DNA of 64,000 bases from assembly GCF_030012605.2 (NCBI RefSeq), contig NZ_CP114055.2. One strand, given 5' to 3'. Each line of letters opens with the position of its first letter. The first letter of the stretch is position 1. Of this stretch, positions 1 through 7,620 are shown one piece after another. Source of the stretch: Bergeyella_A cardium (lineage in GTDB: Bacteria; Bacteroidota; Bacteroidia; Flavobacteriales; Weeksellaceae). The notes beneath the pieces are model-generated. The model ran no database searches, was not told the DNA's origin, and was given only the letters and a program-made list of their open reading frames with translations. Both the position numbers and the translations under genes were made by a program.

Positions 1-263
1 CACGCTACACAATATCATTAAGTATAGAATATCCATCTGTTTCAGAGTATTTCGAGGCAAAATTAATGAAAGAATTGATTTTATTAAAGGCAATAAAACC
101 CTGATTAATTGATATAAACTATAACGAAAATAGGGATAATCTATGTTGATTGTTAATTATTTTTAGTCTATTTTATGATTAATGAAATCGATAAATTTAA
201 AATAATGATATACTGCTAATTATATTATAATAAAGGAAAAATCGAATGAAAATACAGCTTCAT
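1..263. other. AT-rich stretch without a recognisable gene
   Basis: No credible reading frame or RNA gene is visible here. The stretch is very AT-rich and lies downstream of the terminator of the first minus-strand gene. It may be the end of an intergenic region whose next gene lies outside the window. Confidence 0.5.
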
Positions 264-305
264 AAAAAAAGCATATCACTTCTCTCTTAGAGGGAAGTGA
301 TATGC
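264..305 (-). terminator. Intrinsic terminator after the first secreted protein gene
   Basis: A 12-bp arm (271-282) pairs perfectly with 294-305, and the inner bases extend the stem to about 16 bp around a TTA loop. On the minus strand it is followed by seven T residues. It lies about 65 bases past the stop codon of the gene at 372-1172. Confidence 0.85.
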
Positions 306-371
306 TAAATATCATCATTTTTTATTATGCTATACTCTACATAAATAAAAGATATTTAAGTCTTTATATCT

Positions 372-1172
372 TTATTTTACAGGTTCAGGATTACCTAATG
401 AGAGCATTAAAGCTTTGTCTATTTTCTTCTGTGAGGCATATTGAGCACCACATACTAGACTTGTGAACAAATAGCTTCCTTTCTCTACTACTATAGAGTT
501 TTCTTTTTTAGTAGGAACAGGGAGACTGTATTTCTTACCACCAGCTCCCTCCATACGCACGATAATATTACAGTCGGAAGTGTTTTCTATCATAACAACC
601 GCCTCTTTAGAAGACGGGTCATTATCAAATAAAGAGTTAAGTAGATTCACAGATTTTTTCTTCTGCTCTGCAGGAGATATGGATATAAGCTTATTAAATT
701 CTGCTTCTTCTGGATTTACATAATTTGCTGTACCTGCAGCCATAGCTACTGCAGAGCCAGAGTTTCCGTGCTGATATTGCTTATAGATATTTTTAGCATC
801 ATCTTCCGTCATATTACTGCTGTTAATGAGATCTTCTTTAATCTTGGCAACTTGTCTTTCACGGATTTTTGCACTAAACTCCTGAAAAGTCATCTTGGTA
901 GATGGATGCTTTTTTAGTGTAGCAAGCATATCCTGCATTTGCGATACCCTTTGGTCAAAAGGAAAAGCATTCTGTATGTACTCCTCAAGGAGTTGCATAA
1001 GTCTTGGTTTTAATACAGCTCTCCTTTGGTCGTTAGGTGCTGCATCTCTTAGAAAGGCATCAAGTTCGTAAATATTATAACTCTTCATAATATTACGATA
1101 GTTTTTCTTTTGGCTCTGAGCACCCACAAATACAAAAGAGAATATACCTAAAATTAATAATAACTGTTTCAT
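372..1172 (-). CDS. Secreted hypothetical protein, DUF6759-like
   Basis: This 266-residue protein starts with a clear Sec signal peptide (hydrophobic residues 4-17, likely cleavage after VGAQ). The middle region (about 25-170) is helical and charged. The C-terminal part (about 190-262) looks like a small beta domain and ends with SLGNPEPVK. The overall pattern resembles the DUF6759 family of Chryseobacterium-type bacteria, whose function is unknown; that match is from memory and is tentative. The gene stands alone, ends at a strong terminator, and is about 50 bases downstream of aspS on the same strand, so it could be co-transcribed with aspS or have its own promoter. No enzyme motif was seen. 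Confidence 0.7.
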   Translation of the reverse strand: MKQLLLILGIFSFVFVGAQSQKKNYRNIMKSYNIYELDAFLRDAAPNDQRRAVLKPRLMQLLEEYIQNAFPFDQRVSQMQDMLATLKKHPSTKMTFQEFSAKIRERQVAKIKEDLINSSNMTEDDAKNIYKQYQHGNSGSAVAMAAGTANYVNPEEAEFNKLISISPAEQKKKSVNLLNSLFDNDPSSKEAVVMIENTSDCNIIVRMEGAGGKKYSLPVPTKKENSIVVEKGSYLFTSLVCGAQYASQKKIDKALMLSLGNPEPVK

Positions 1173-1220
1173 ATCATTTGCTTTTTAATTATTTTCTTTA
1201 AGAACTCTATAATAATATTT

Positions 1221-2966
1221 TTATTTTACTTGAATACTCAATTCATCCAATTGCTCTTGATGTACAGGAGACGGAGCGTCTATCATCACATCTCTTCCTG
1301 AATTGTTTTTAGGGAAAGCGATATAATCACGAATCACTTCATTCCCATCTAAAATAGCAACCAATCTATCAAAACCAAAGGCCAAGCCGCCGTGTGGAGG
1401 CGCTCCGTATTTGAAGGCATTCATCAGGAAACCAAACTGAGCTTCAGCATCTTCTTTGGTAAAGCCTAATAAATCAAACATTTTGGATTGAAGCTCTTGA
1501 TTAAAGATTCTGATTGAGCCACCACCGATTTCATTTCCGTTGAGAACCAAATCATAAGCATTAGCTCTAACTTTCCCAGGCTCTGTTTCTAAAAGAGGGA
1601 TATCCTCCTCTTTTGGTGAGGTGAATGGATGGTGCATAGCGTGGTATCTTCCAGTTTCTTCATCCCATTCGAGAAGAGGGAAGTCTACTACCCATAGCGG
1701 AGCAAACTCATTGCCCTTTCTTAAGCCTAATCTATTGCCGAGCTCCATTCTAAGAGCCGAAAGCTGAGCACGAACCTTATTGGTTTCTCCACTCATTACG
1801 AGAATTAAATCTCCTTTTTTAGCATTAAACTTATCCGCTATACCCTTTAAATCCTCCTCGTTATAGAATTTATTCACAGAGGAAGTGAGGGTTCCATCTT
1901 CTTGATACTTAACCCAAACCATTCCGCTTGCGCCGATTTGTGGGCGCTTTACCCAGTCGATAAGCTCATCTATTTGCTTCCTTGTGTAGTCCGCTTTTCC
2001 TTCTACATTGATACCTACTACGAGTTCTGCTTCATCAAATATTTTGAAATCTTTACCTTTTACAACTTCATTGAGCTCAATGAATTCCATTCCAAAACGA
2101 ATGTCTGGTTTGTCATTACCATATCTTTTCATTGCCTCATCAAAGGTCATTCTTGGAAAGTCACCAATGGTGTTGCCTGTAATTTCTTCTAAAAGTTTTT
2201 TAGCCAAACCTTCAAAGACTTTCATAATATCTTCCTGCTCCACAAATGCCATTTCGCAGTCTATCTGTGTAAATTCGGGCTGGCGATCGGCACGCAAATC
2301 CTCATCTCGGAAGCATTTCACAATCTGAAAATACTTATCCATCCCTCCTACCATAAGCAGCTGCTTAAAGGTCTGCGGAGACTGTGGCAAGGCGTAGAAC
2401 TGCCCCTGATTCATCCTACTCGGTACGATAAAATCCCTTGCTCCTTCGGGAGTAGATTTAATTAATACGGGAGTTTCAACTTCTATGAAACCCTGCTCTG
2501 AAAGGTAATTTCTAACTTTTTGAGCGATTTGATGTCTGAAAATTAATTTATCCTTTACGGGATTTCTCCTGATGTCCAGATATCTGTATTTCATTCGGAG
2601 CTCCTCACCGCCATCGGTTTCGTCTTCTATGGTAAAAGGTGGAAGCTGAGATTCATTAAGAATATGTAGATTTTCAACTAATATTTCAATTTCCCCCGTT
2701 GGGATTTTAGGGTTTTTAGAAGTTCTTTCTATTACTTTACCTTCTACTTGAATAACAAACTCGCGCCCAAGTTTTTTTGCTTTTTCGAGTAAGTCTTTGG
2801 ACGACCTTTCTTCATCTAAAACAAGCTGAGTGATGCCATATCGGTCTCTCAAATCTACCCAAATCATAAAGCCTTTGTCTCTGATGGTCTGCACCCAACC
2901 AGCAAGGCTAACGGTCTGATTTAGATTTTTTAGAGACAGCTCTCCATTAGTATGTGTTCGGAACAT
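1221..2966 (-). CDS. aspS: Aspartate--tRNA ligase
   Basis: Cytoplasmic class IIb aminoacyl-tRNA synthetase that charges tRNA-Asp with aspartate. The 581-residue length fits the bacterial type. An N-terminal OB-fold anticodon-binding domain covers about residues 1-105. The catalytic core has the QSPQTFKQLLM segment (195-205) and class II motif 2 FRDEDLRADRQPEF (219-232). An inserted GAD domain lies around 290-400, and motif 3 GLAFGFDRL is near 527-535. The ATG at 2966 gives the conserved MFRTHTNGEL start. The preceding gene on this strand ends in a terminator at 3023-3054, and a flavobacterial promoter lies at 3009-3041, so aspS starts its own transcript. Identification is secure. Whether it also charges Asn-tRNA cannot be read from the sequence. 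Confidence 0.97.
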   Translation of the reverse strand: MFRTHTNGELSLKNLNQTVSLAGWVQTIRDKGFMIWVDLRDRYGITQLVLDEERSSKDLLEKAKKLGREFVIQVEGKVIERTSKNPKIPTGEIEILVENLHILNESQLPPFTIEDETDGGEELRMKYRYLDIRRNPVKDKLIFRHQIAQKVRNYLSEQGFIEVETPVLIKSTPEGARDFIVPSRMNQGQFYALPQSPQTFKQLLMVGGMDKYFQIVKCFRDEDLRADRQPEFTQIDCEMAFVEQEDIMKVFEGLAKKLLEEITGNTIGDFPRMTFDEAMKRYGNDKPDIRFGMEFIELNEVVKGKDFKIFDEAELVVGINVEGKADYTRKQIDELIDWVKRPQIGASGMVWVKYQEDGTLTSSVNKFYNEEDLKGIADKFNAKKGDLILVMSGETNKVRAQLSALRMELGNRLGLRKGNEFAPLWVVDFPLLEWDEETGRYHAMHHPFTSPKEEDIPLLETEPGKVRANAYDLVLNGNEIGGGSIRIFNQELQSKMFDLLGFTKEDAEAQFGFLMNAFKYGAPPHGGLAFGFDRLVAILDGNEVIRDYIAFPKNNSGRDVMIDAPSPVHQEQLDELSIQVK

Positions 2967-3008
2967 AATTGATTATTTTTTATCTCCCTCTTTTTAAGAA
3001 AGTAAATG

Positions 3009-3041
3009 CAAATATATTATAAAAATCCCTTTTTCAGCAAA
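3009..3041 (-). promoter_or_regulatory. Flavobacterial promoter of aspS
   Basis: The -33 element TTTG (3038-3041) and the -7 element TATATTTG (3009-3016) are separated by 21 bases, which fits the Bacteroidota consensus TTTG-N19-21-TAnnTTTG. The -33 element lies in the loop and arm of the terminator of the upstream gene. Confidence 0.7.
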
Positions 3042-3054
3042 GAAAAAGGGATTT
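3023..3054 (-). terminator. Intrinsic terminator between the T9SS cargo gene and aspS
   Basis: A 13-bp perfect stem (3023-3035 with 3042-3054) closes a six-base loop. On the minus strand it runs into TTTTATAAT. It lies 27 bases past the stop of the gene at 3081-4385. Confidence 0.85.
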
Positions 3055-3080
3055 CTAAAACTTGAGTTCTAAATACTCAT

Positions 3081-4385
3081 CTATTTAACGATAATCTTTC
3101 TGGTTTGAGAGGCTCCACCGTAAGATACTTTTAAAATATAAGTCCCTGTGGATAGAGATTGGAGGTTGATTTCCTTTTTATAAAGCCCTGTTTGGTTAGA
3201 AAGAGTAGTTTCATATACTTTTTTACCACTGAAGTCGTAGAGTTCTGCTGTACCTTTATTGTTATCCTTTTCTTTTACATCAAAAAGTAGGGTAGCTTTT
3301 TTATCTACAGTAGGATTTGGATAGATACCAAAATCAGCTTTTTTATTTAAGTCTTGTACACCGAGCTCTTCAGTGATGTTTTTATATTTAAAGGATAGGT
3401 TACCCGTAACTGAACCACTCATTCTGGTAAAGTACATTCTATAGTAATTAGCACCTTTTTTTACATAATAGACATAGCGATCTTTTAATATGAATTGAAA
3501 AGAATTACTATCAAAATTTTTCCAGTCATGCCCGATTGTGGTAATCATATCAGAAAATTCAGATTCCTTAGGCTCATCAAATTTAACGGTTGCTTGAGTT
3601 TCATCTGTATGTTTGGCAACTCTAAGGTTAAGATTTTGCACAGCTCCTACAGCATATAATCCTATGTCATTCAAATGGTATCTTTCAAACATTAAGTCCC
3701 AAGTGGTATCATTAGGCTCTGCATTATTAATAATGAGGTCTCTTTCCCTAGTACTATGTTTATAAAACTGGTAATAATCAAACAATGCTTTTCCCTCTCC
3801 TTTCGGAATAGTAAATGTTCTTGTTGCTCCCCATTCATTTATCCCAGCACCAGTCCAAAAAGCATATTTAATAAGATAGTCTCCTTTTTCACTTCTCTCT
3901 TCAATCATAAACTTTCTGTATTCTGGGTATTGGCTGTAATTATGCTTAATGATGAAAATCTTATTTCCTTTTATTGTATTCTCCTTTTCTTCCCACCATT
4001 TTACTTGCTGTAGAGCTCCGTTATAGACTTTATCGGTTTCATTTGGGTTATATAGCGCCTCCTTTTCCTTACCAGCAACTATATCTTCTGCATTTCCTAT
4101 TTTATCCCAATCGCTTATATCATTACTTACCAGATAGGCAGACATTCCATTCATATCATTAAGCCTTGTACCCACTTCCTTACCTCTATAGAAAGCAATA
4201 TCCCAGTTTTTTGCTCTTCTATTTTCAATAGCTCCATTATCAAAATTAAAGTATGCTCTTTCATAGTAATTCTGTTTAAGAGAAAGATTTACAGTAGAGT
4301 AGCCATTCTCGTCTGTATTTTGTGCAAATGCGCTAATAGAAGTACTTGCTACAAGAGCAATAGAATAAAATAAGTTTAATTTCAT
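3081..4385 (-). CDS. T9SS-sorted secreted protein with HmuY-like region
   Basis: A 434-residue exported protein. Residues 1-21 are a Sec signal peptide (cleavage after AFA). Residues about 25-330 contain two WDIAF/WDLMFERY stretches (near residues 60 and 230), the hallmark pattern of HmuY-like haem-binding lipoproteins of Bacteroidota. Here there is no lipobox. The last ~75 residues (from FGIYPNPT) form a type A Por secretion-system sorting domain ending in TYILKVSYGG...KIIVK, so the protein should cross the outer membrane through the type IX system and be released or surface-anchored. Haem binding is an inference from the weak HmuY resemblance. No TonB receptor lies nearby. A possible -7 element TACATTTG is at 4415-4422. 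Confidence 0.8.
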   Translation of the reverse strand: MKLNLFYSIALVASTSISAFAQNTDENGYSTVNLSLKQNYYERAYFNFDNGAIENRRAKNWDIAFYRGKEVGTRLNDMNGMSAYLVSNDISDWDKIGNAEDIVAGKEKEALYNPNETDKVYNGALQQVKWWEEKENTIKGNKIFIIKHNYSQYPEYRKFMIEERSEKGDYLIKYAFWTGAGINEWGATRTFTIPKGEGKALFDYYQFYKHSTRERDLIINNAEPNDTTWDLMFERYHLNDIGLYAVGAVQNLNLRVAKHTDETQATVKFDEPKESEFSDMITTIGHDWKNFDSNSFQFILKDRYVYYVKKGANYYRMYFTRMSGSVTGNLSFKYKNITEELGVQDLNKKADFGIYPNPTVDKKATLLFDVKEKDNNKGTAELYDFSGKKVYETTLSNQTGLYKKEINLQSLSTGTYILKVSYGGASQTRKIIVK

Positions 4386-4519
4386 TGTCTTTTAATTTTT
4401 TTTAATAATGGGTACAAATGTACATAATAATCTTACATTAGTCTAATTATTTGGACGTAATGGGTTATGAATGTATGAATACACGGTAATCAACGGGGTT
4501 GAGTGCATAGTAAATCAAA

Positions 4520-4541
4520 GACTATGATTTAAATCATAGTC
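4520..4541 (-). terminator. Perfect palindrome just after the TPR gene
   Basis: A 22-base perfect inverted repeat starts right after the stop codon of the TPR gene (stop at 4543-4545). It probably acts as a terminator, although the T-run behind it on the minus strand is weak. Confidence 0.5.
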
Positions 4542-4542
4542 C

Positions 4543-5928
4543 TTATTTTATATCATCTTTTAGGTTTTTCTTTCCTTTTTTATCCTCTCTGCTAATGTTA
4601 GGATATTTCCTAAGCATATCTTCAAAGAGGTTATCATCCAGTTTTAATGCTTTTTCTAAAGATTGTTTACCCTCAGACTTATTATTCAAGTTGTAATAAG
4701 CATTGCTCAGTTGATAGTAGAGCTCCGCCCGCTGATGCAGGTTAAGCGCCCTATTAATTACTGTTACTGCTTCTTCATATTCCTCTATAAGCATTAATAC
4801 TTCTGCGTAGGCATACCAGTTATAGAAGCCTTCGGGTTCGGTTTCAGTGATTTTTTTAAGGCATTTCAAACTGTCTTCAAAACGGTTAGAATCGATATAG
4901 AGAAAAGCCAGCCTCTTGTAATACTCAATATTATTTTCATTGAGGGAAATCGCTTCTTCTGTATAATAAATCGCTTCTGCCACACTCCCTATTTGTTCAT
5001 ACAAAAACGAAAGCTCTACCATAGAAAGATAAAACTGAGGGTCTTCTTTTAGAGATTCCTTAAAGGTGTGTATGGCGTTGAGAATGCTTTTCATCTCTTT
5101 ATAGCAGAGCCCTATTCGGTAGAAGGTATACGCTTTTGTGTATTCTTGGAGTAGCATTTCCTGATAGGTTTCTATTGCTTTCTCCCAATCTTTCATCGCT
5201 TCGTAGCAAGCTGCTTTATTAGAGTAGATACCTACTGCTTCACTGTTGATGGCTAAAATATAATTAAACCCTTTGATCGCTTCTCTGTAATTCTTCCTGT
5301 TGAAGTAGAACTGCCCATACTCAAACCAAGCAGTCTCGGAATAAGGGTATTTATCGAGATAGGAATTTAAAAATTCTATTGCCTCTTTGGGTCTTTTCAA
5401 TTTTGCATAGCAAGACATTATGTTTTCGAGTGGGTAGGCATCATTTGGGTCTGCTTCCAAAGCGTTTTTATAGTAGTTTAATGCAAGAAAAGGTTCATCT
5501 AAATTTATATACTCATCAGCGATGAAGTTGTAGAGGAAATTTTCTTCCTCACCATATTCCAATGCTTTTTTGCAATAATCTATCGAGCGTTTTGGGTTTC
5601 CAAGGCTGGAATAATATTTTGCACAGCAAACCAAGAAATCCATACTGTCCATAGAGATTTCCTGCAATTCGTTGATTAATTTTTTTGCCTCAGAATATTG
5701 CTCCAATTCCAGCAGTACTTCCAGGCGTTTTGTTTTGATTTCAATAGAGTTTGGGTGTAGCCTGGAGGCATACCGCACAGCAAGCTCAGCATAGTTTATA
5801 TCTCCTATTTCAAGGTAATAGATGATAATATCTTCCAGCTCATCCGTATCAAAATAATACTCGTCATTATTCCCCAGCATTTCCTCAAAACGTTGAACGA
5901 GCCCATTTTCTAAAAATTCTTCTTCCAA
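4543..5928 (-). CDS. Tetratricopeptide repeat protein
   Basis: A 461-residue protein built almost entirely of TPR helical hairpins. About eleven units of ~34 residues can be followed from about residue 30 to 445, with typical positions such as A-x-x-Y-Y-K-x-A-L (FLALNYYKNALEADPNDAYP). The N-terminus is acidic (MEEEFLENG), and the C-terminus is basic (KKGKKNLKDDIK). No signal peptide or membrane segment is present, so it is probably cytoplasmic and works as a protein-binding scaffold. The closest family in flavobacteria is the general TPR-repeat protein with no assigned partner. A -7 element TACATTTG lies at 5982-5989, and glmM is upstream on the same strand but separated by its own terminator-like hairpin. 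Confidence 0.85.
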   Translation of the reverse strand: MEEEFLENGLVQRFEEMLGNNDEYYFDTDELEDIIIYYLEIGDINYAELAVRYASRLHPNSIEIKTKRLEVLLELEQYSEAKKLINELQEISMDSMDFLVCCAKYYSSLGNPKRSIDYCKKALEYGEEENFLYNFIADEYINLDEPFLALNYYKNALEADPNDAYPLENIMSCYAKLKRPKEAIEFLNSYLDKYPYSETAWFEYGQFYFNRKNYREAIKGFNYILAINSEAVGIYSNKAACYEAMKDWEKAIETYQEMLLQEYTKAYTFYRIGLCYKEMKSILNAIHTFKESLKEDPQFYLSMVELSFLYEQIGSVAEAIYYTEEAISLNENNIEYYKRLAFLYIDSNRFEDSLKCLKKITETEPEGFYNWYAYAEVLMLIEEYEEAVTVINRALNLHQRAELYYQLSNAYYNLNNKSEGKQSLEKALKLDDNLFEDMLRKYPNISREDKKGKKNLKDDIK

Positions 5929-6030
5929 ATTATTTGTTTTAAATCAATGATAAGAGATGTAAAATTTCTTTATCAATGCTGCAAATGTAAGCAGATTAAA
6001 ATTAATACTCTCTTAAATGAATATTTAAAA

Positions 6031-6070
6031 ATTAATTGAACTATCCCTAAACAGTGATAGCTCAATTAAT
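6031..6070 (-). terminator. Terminator of glmM
   Basis: The arm at 6031-6045 pairs with 6056-6070, with one A-C mismatch, giving a ~14-bp stem. On the minus strand it is followed by TTTTTAAATATT. It lies about 25 bases past the glmM stop. Confidence 0.75.
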
Positions 6071-6094
6071 ATATTAAGAAAAATCTCGCGATGC

Positions 6095-7480
6095 CTACGC
6101 TATGATAAGTTTGATTTCATTAATAAAGCGATCCGCCAGCTCATCGGCTTCTTTTTGGGTTTTCGCTTCGGTGTAGATGCGGATAATCGGCTCTGTGTTG
6201 GACTTTCGGAGATGCACCCAACCGTCAGCAAAGTCTATCTTCACGCCGTCTATTGTGGAGATTTCCTCATTGCTGTACTTTGTTTTCAGTCGTTCTAATA
6301 CCTTATCTACATTGATTTCTGGGGTGAGTTCTATTTTCTTCTTGCCCATAAAATAAGCGGGATAAGTCGCCCTAAGCGCCGATACCGTTTTATTCTCCTT
6401 TGCCAAGTGGGTGAGGAATAATGCCACCCCTACGAGCGAATCCCTTCCATAATGCAAATCTGGATAGATAATCCCGCCATTGCCTTCACCACCGATAACG
6501 GCGTTTTTCTCTTTCATTAGATGGACTACATTTACCTCGCCAACGGCACTGGCAAAATAACCAGACCCGAGACCACTCGCCACATCTCTCAGCGCTCGGC
6601 TCGAGGAGAGATTAGATACCGCCACACCTTTTTTATGCCTCAATAGATAATCGGCTACGGCTACCAGCGTATATTCCTCACCAAACATCTCGCCCGTCTC
6701 GTCTATCAGTGCTAATCTATCCACATCGGGGTCTACCACGATGCCGAGGTCGGCTTTCTCCTTCTTCACCCGTTCGCAGATGTCTGTCAGGTGCTCTTTT
6801 AGCGGCTCTGGATTGTGTGGGAAGTCTCCATTGGGCTCGCAGTAGAGTTTCACCACTTCGCAGCCGAGCTTTTCAAGCAGCGGAGGGAGCGCCAGCCCAC
6901 CAGTGGAATTAACGGCATCAAGGACTACCTTGAATCTCTTTTGCTTCACAGCCACTGTATCTACCATCGGCAGGGCAAGGATTTTCTGAATATGAATATC
7001 AAAGCCATCTTCTCTATTTTCGTACTTACCGAGAGCATCTACTTTGGCATAATTAAAATCTTCGCTTTCGGCGAGGGCTAATACCTCAGCGCCGTTTTCA
7101 GCATTGATAAACTCACCTTTCTCGTTGAGGAGTTTCAGTGCATTCCATTGTTTTGGGTTATGGGAAGCGGTGAGGATAATCCCCCCATCGGCTTTTAGCT
7201 CTGGAACCATCACTTCTACTGTTGGTGTGGTGGATAGCCCAAGGTCAATCACATTAATCCCTAACCCTTGCAAAGTAGAGGAAACCAATGCAGAGACCAT
7301 TTGCCCTGAGATTCTTGCATCTCGCCCAATAACGAGGCTCAGCGCTTTCTTTCCTTTTTTGTTTTGGAGCCAAGTACCAAACGCAGAGCTGAACTTCACC
7401 ACATCGAGAGGGGTAAGGTTCTCATCTACTCTCCCACCAATCGTACCTCGTATTCCTGAAATAGATTTTATTAAAGACAT
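6095..7480 (-). CDS. glmM: Phosphoglucosamine mutase
   Basis: Converts glucosamine-6-phosphate to glucosamine-1-phosphate on the way to UDP-GlcNAc for peptidoglycan and LPS. Counting from the ATG at 7480 the protein has 461 residues. Visible marks are the active-site serine loop TASHNP (104-109, phosphoserine 106), metal-binding DPDVDR (250-255), sugar-binding GEGNGG (331-336), and the C-terminal phosphate-binding RKSNTEPIIRIY. The open frame continues upstream to 7585, but those 35 codons read through a dispersed intergenic repeat and contain the -7 element TACTTTTG at 7507-7514, so MSLIKSISGIRGT is the real start. The family also includes phosphomannomutases. The SGIRGTIGG start and motif set fit GlmM best. 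Confidence 0.88.
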   Translation of the reverse strand: MSLIKSISGIRGTIGGRVDENLTPLDVVKFSSAFGTWLQNKKGKKALSLVIGRDARISGQMVSALVSSTLQGLGINVIDLGLSTTPTVEVMVPELKADGGIILTASHNPKQWNALKLLNEKGEFINAENGAEVLALAESEDFNYAKVDALGKYENREDGFDIHIQKILALPMVDTVAVKQKRFKVVLDAVNSTGGLALPPLLEKLGCEVVKLYCEPNGDFPHNPEPLKEHLTDICERVKKEKADLGIVVDPDVDRLALIDETGEMFGEEYTLVAVADYLLRHKKGVAVSNLSSSRALRDVASGLGSGYFASAVGEVNVVHLMKEKNAVIGGEGNGGIIYPDLHYGRDSLVGVALFLTHLAKENKTVSALRATYPAYFMGKKKIELTPEINVDKVLERLKTKYSNEEISTIDGVKIDFADGWVHLRKSNTEPIIRIYTEAKTQKEADELADRFINEIKLIIA

Positions 7481-7527
7481 AAAAATATTGCTTTTAAAAA
7501 TGTATGCAAAAGTACTTAAAAAACTCC

Positions 7528-7620
7528 ACACCTTGCAGGTGTCGCACCCACTCGCGTAGGGAGCACTTAGGAATAATCGCCCCACCGGCTACGGTGTAAG
7601 TGCTCCCCACGCAGTGGGGG
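7528..7620. repeat. Modular palindromic intergenic repeat, copy 1
   Basis: Three short palindromes follow one another: CACCTTGCAGGTG, CACCGGCTACGGTG and CCCCACGCAGTGGGG. They are joined by GCACTTA/TAAGTGC and AATAATCGCC spacers. The same modules recur near 12541, 19036, 28042, 31892 and 45960 in different orders. The ABC transporter stop codon (7589-7591) falls inside the second palindrome. Confidence 0.8.

Noticed and set aside
7481..7585. N-terminal extension of GlmM
   Set aside because: These 35 codons read through the dispersed repeat and the probable promoter; the family start is MSLIKSISGIRG at 7480.
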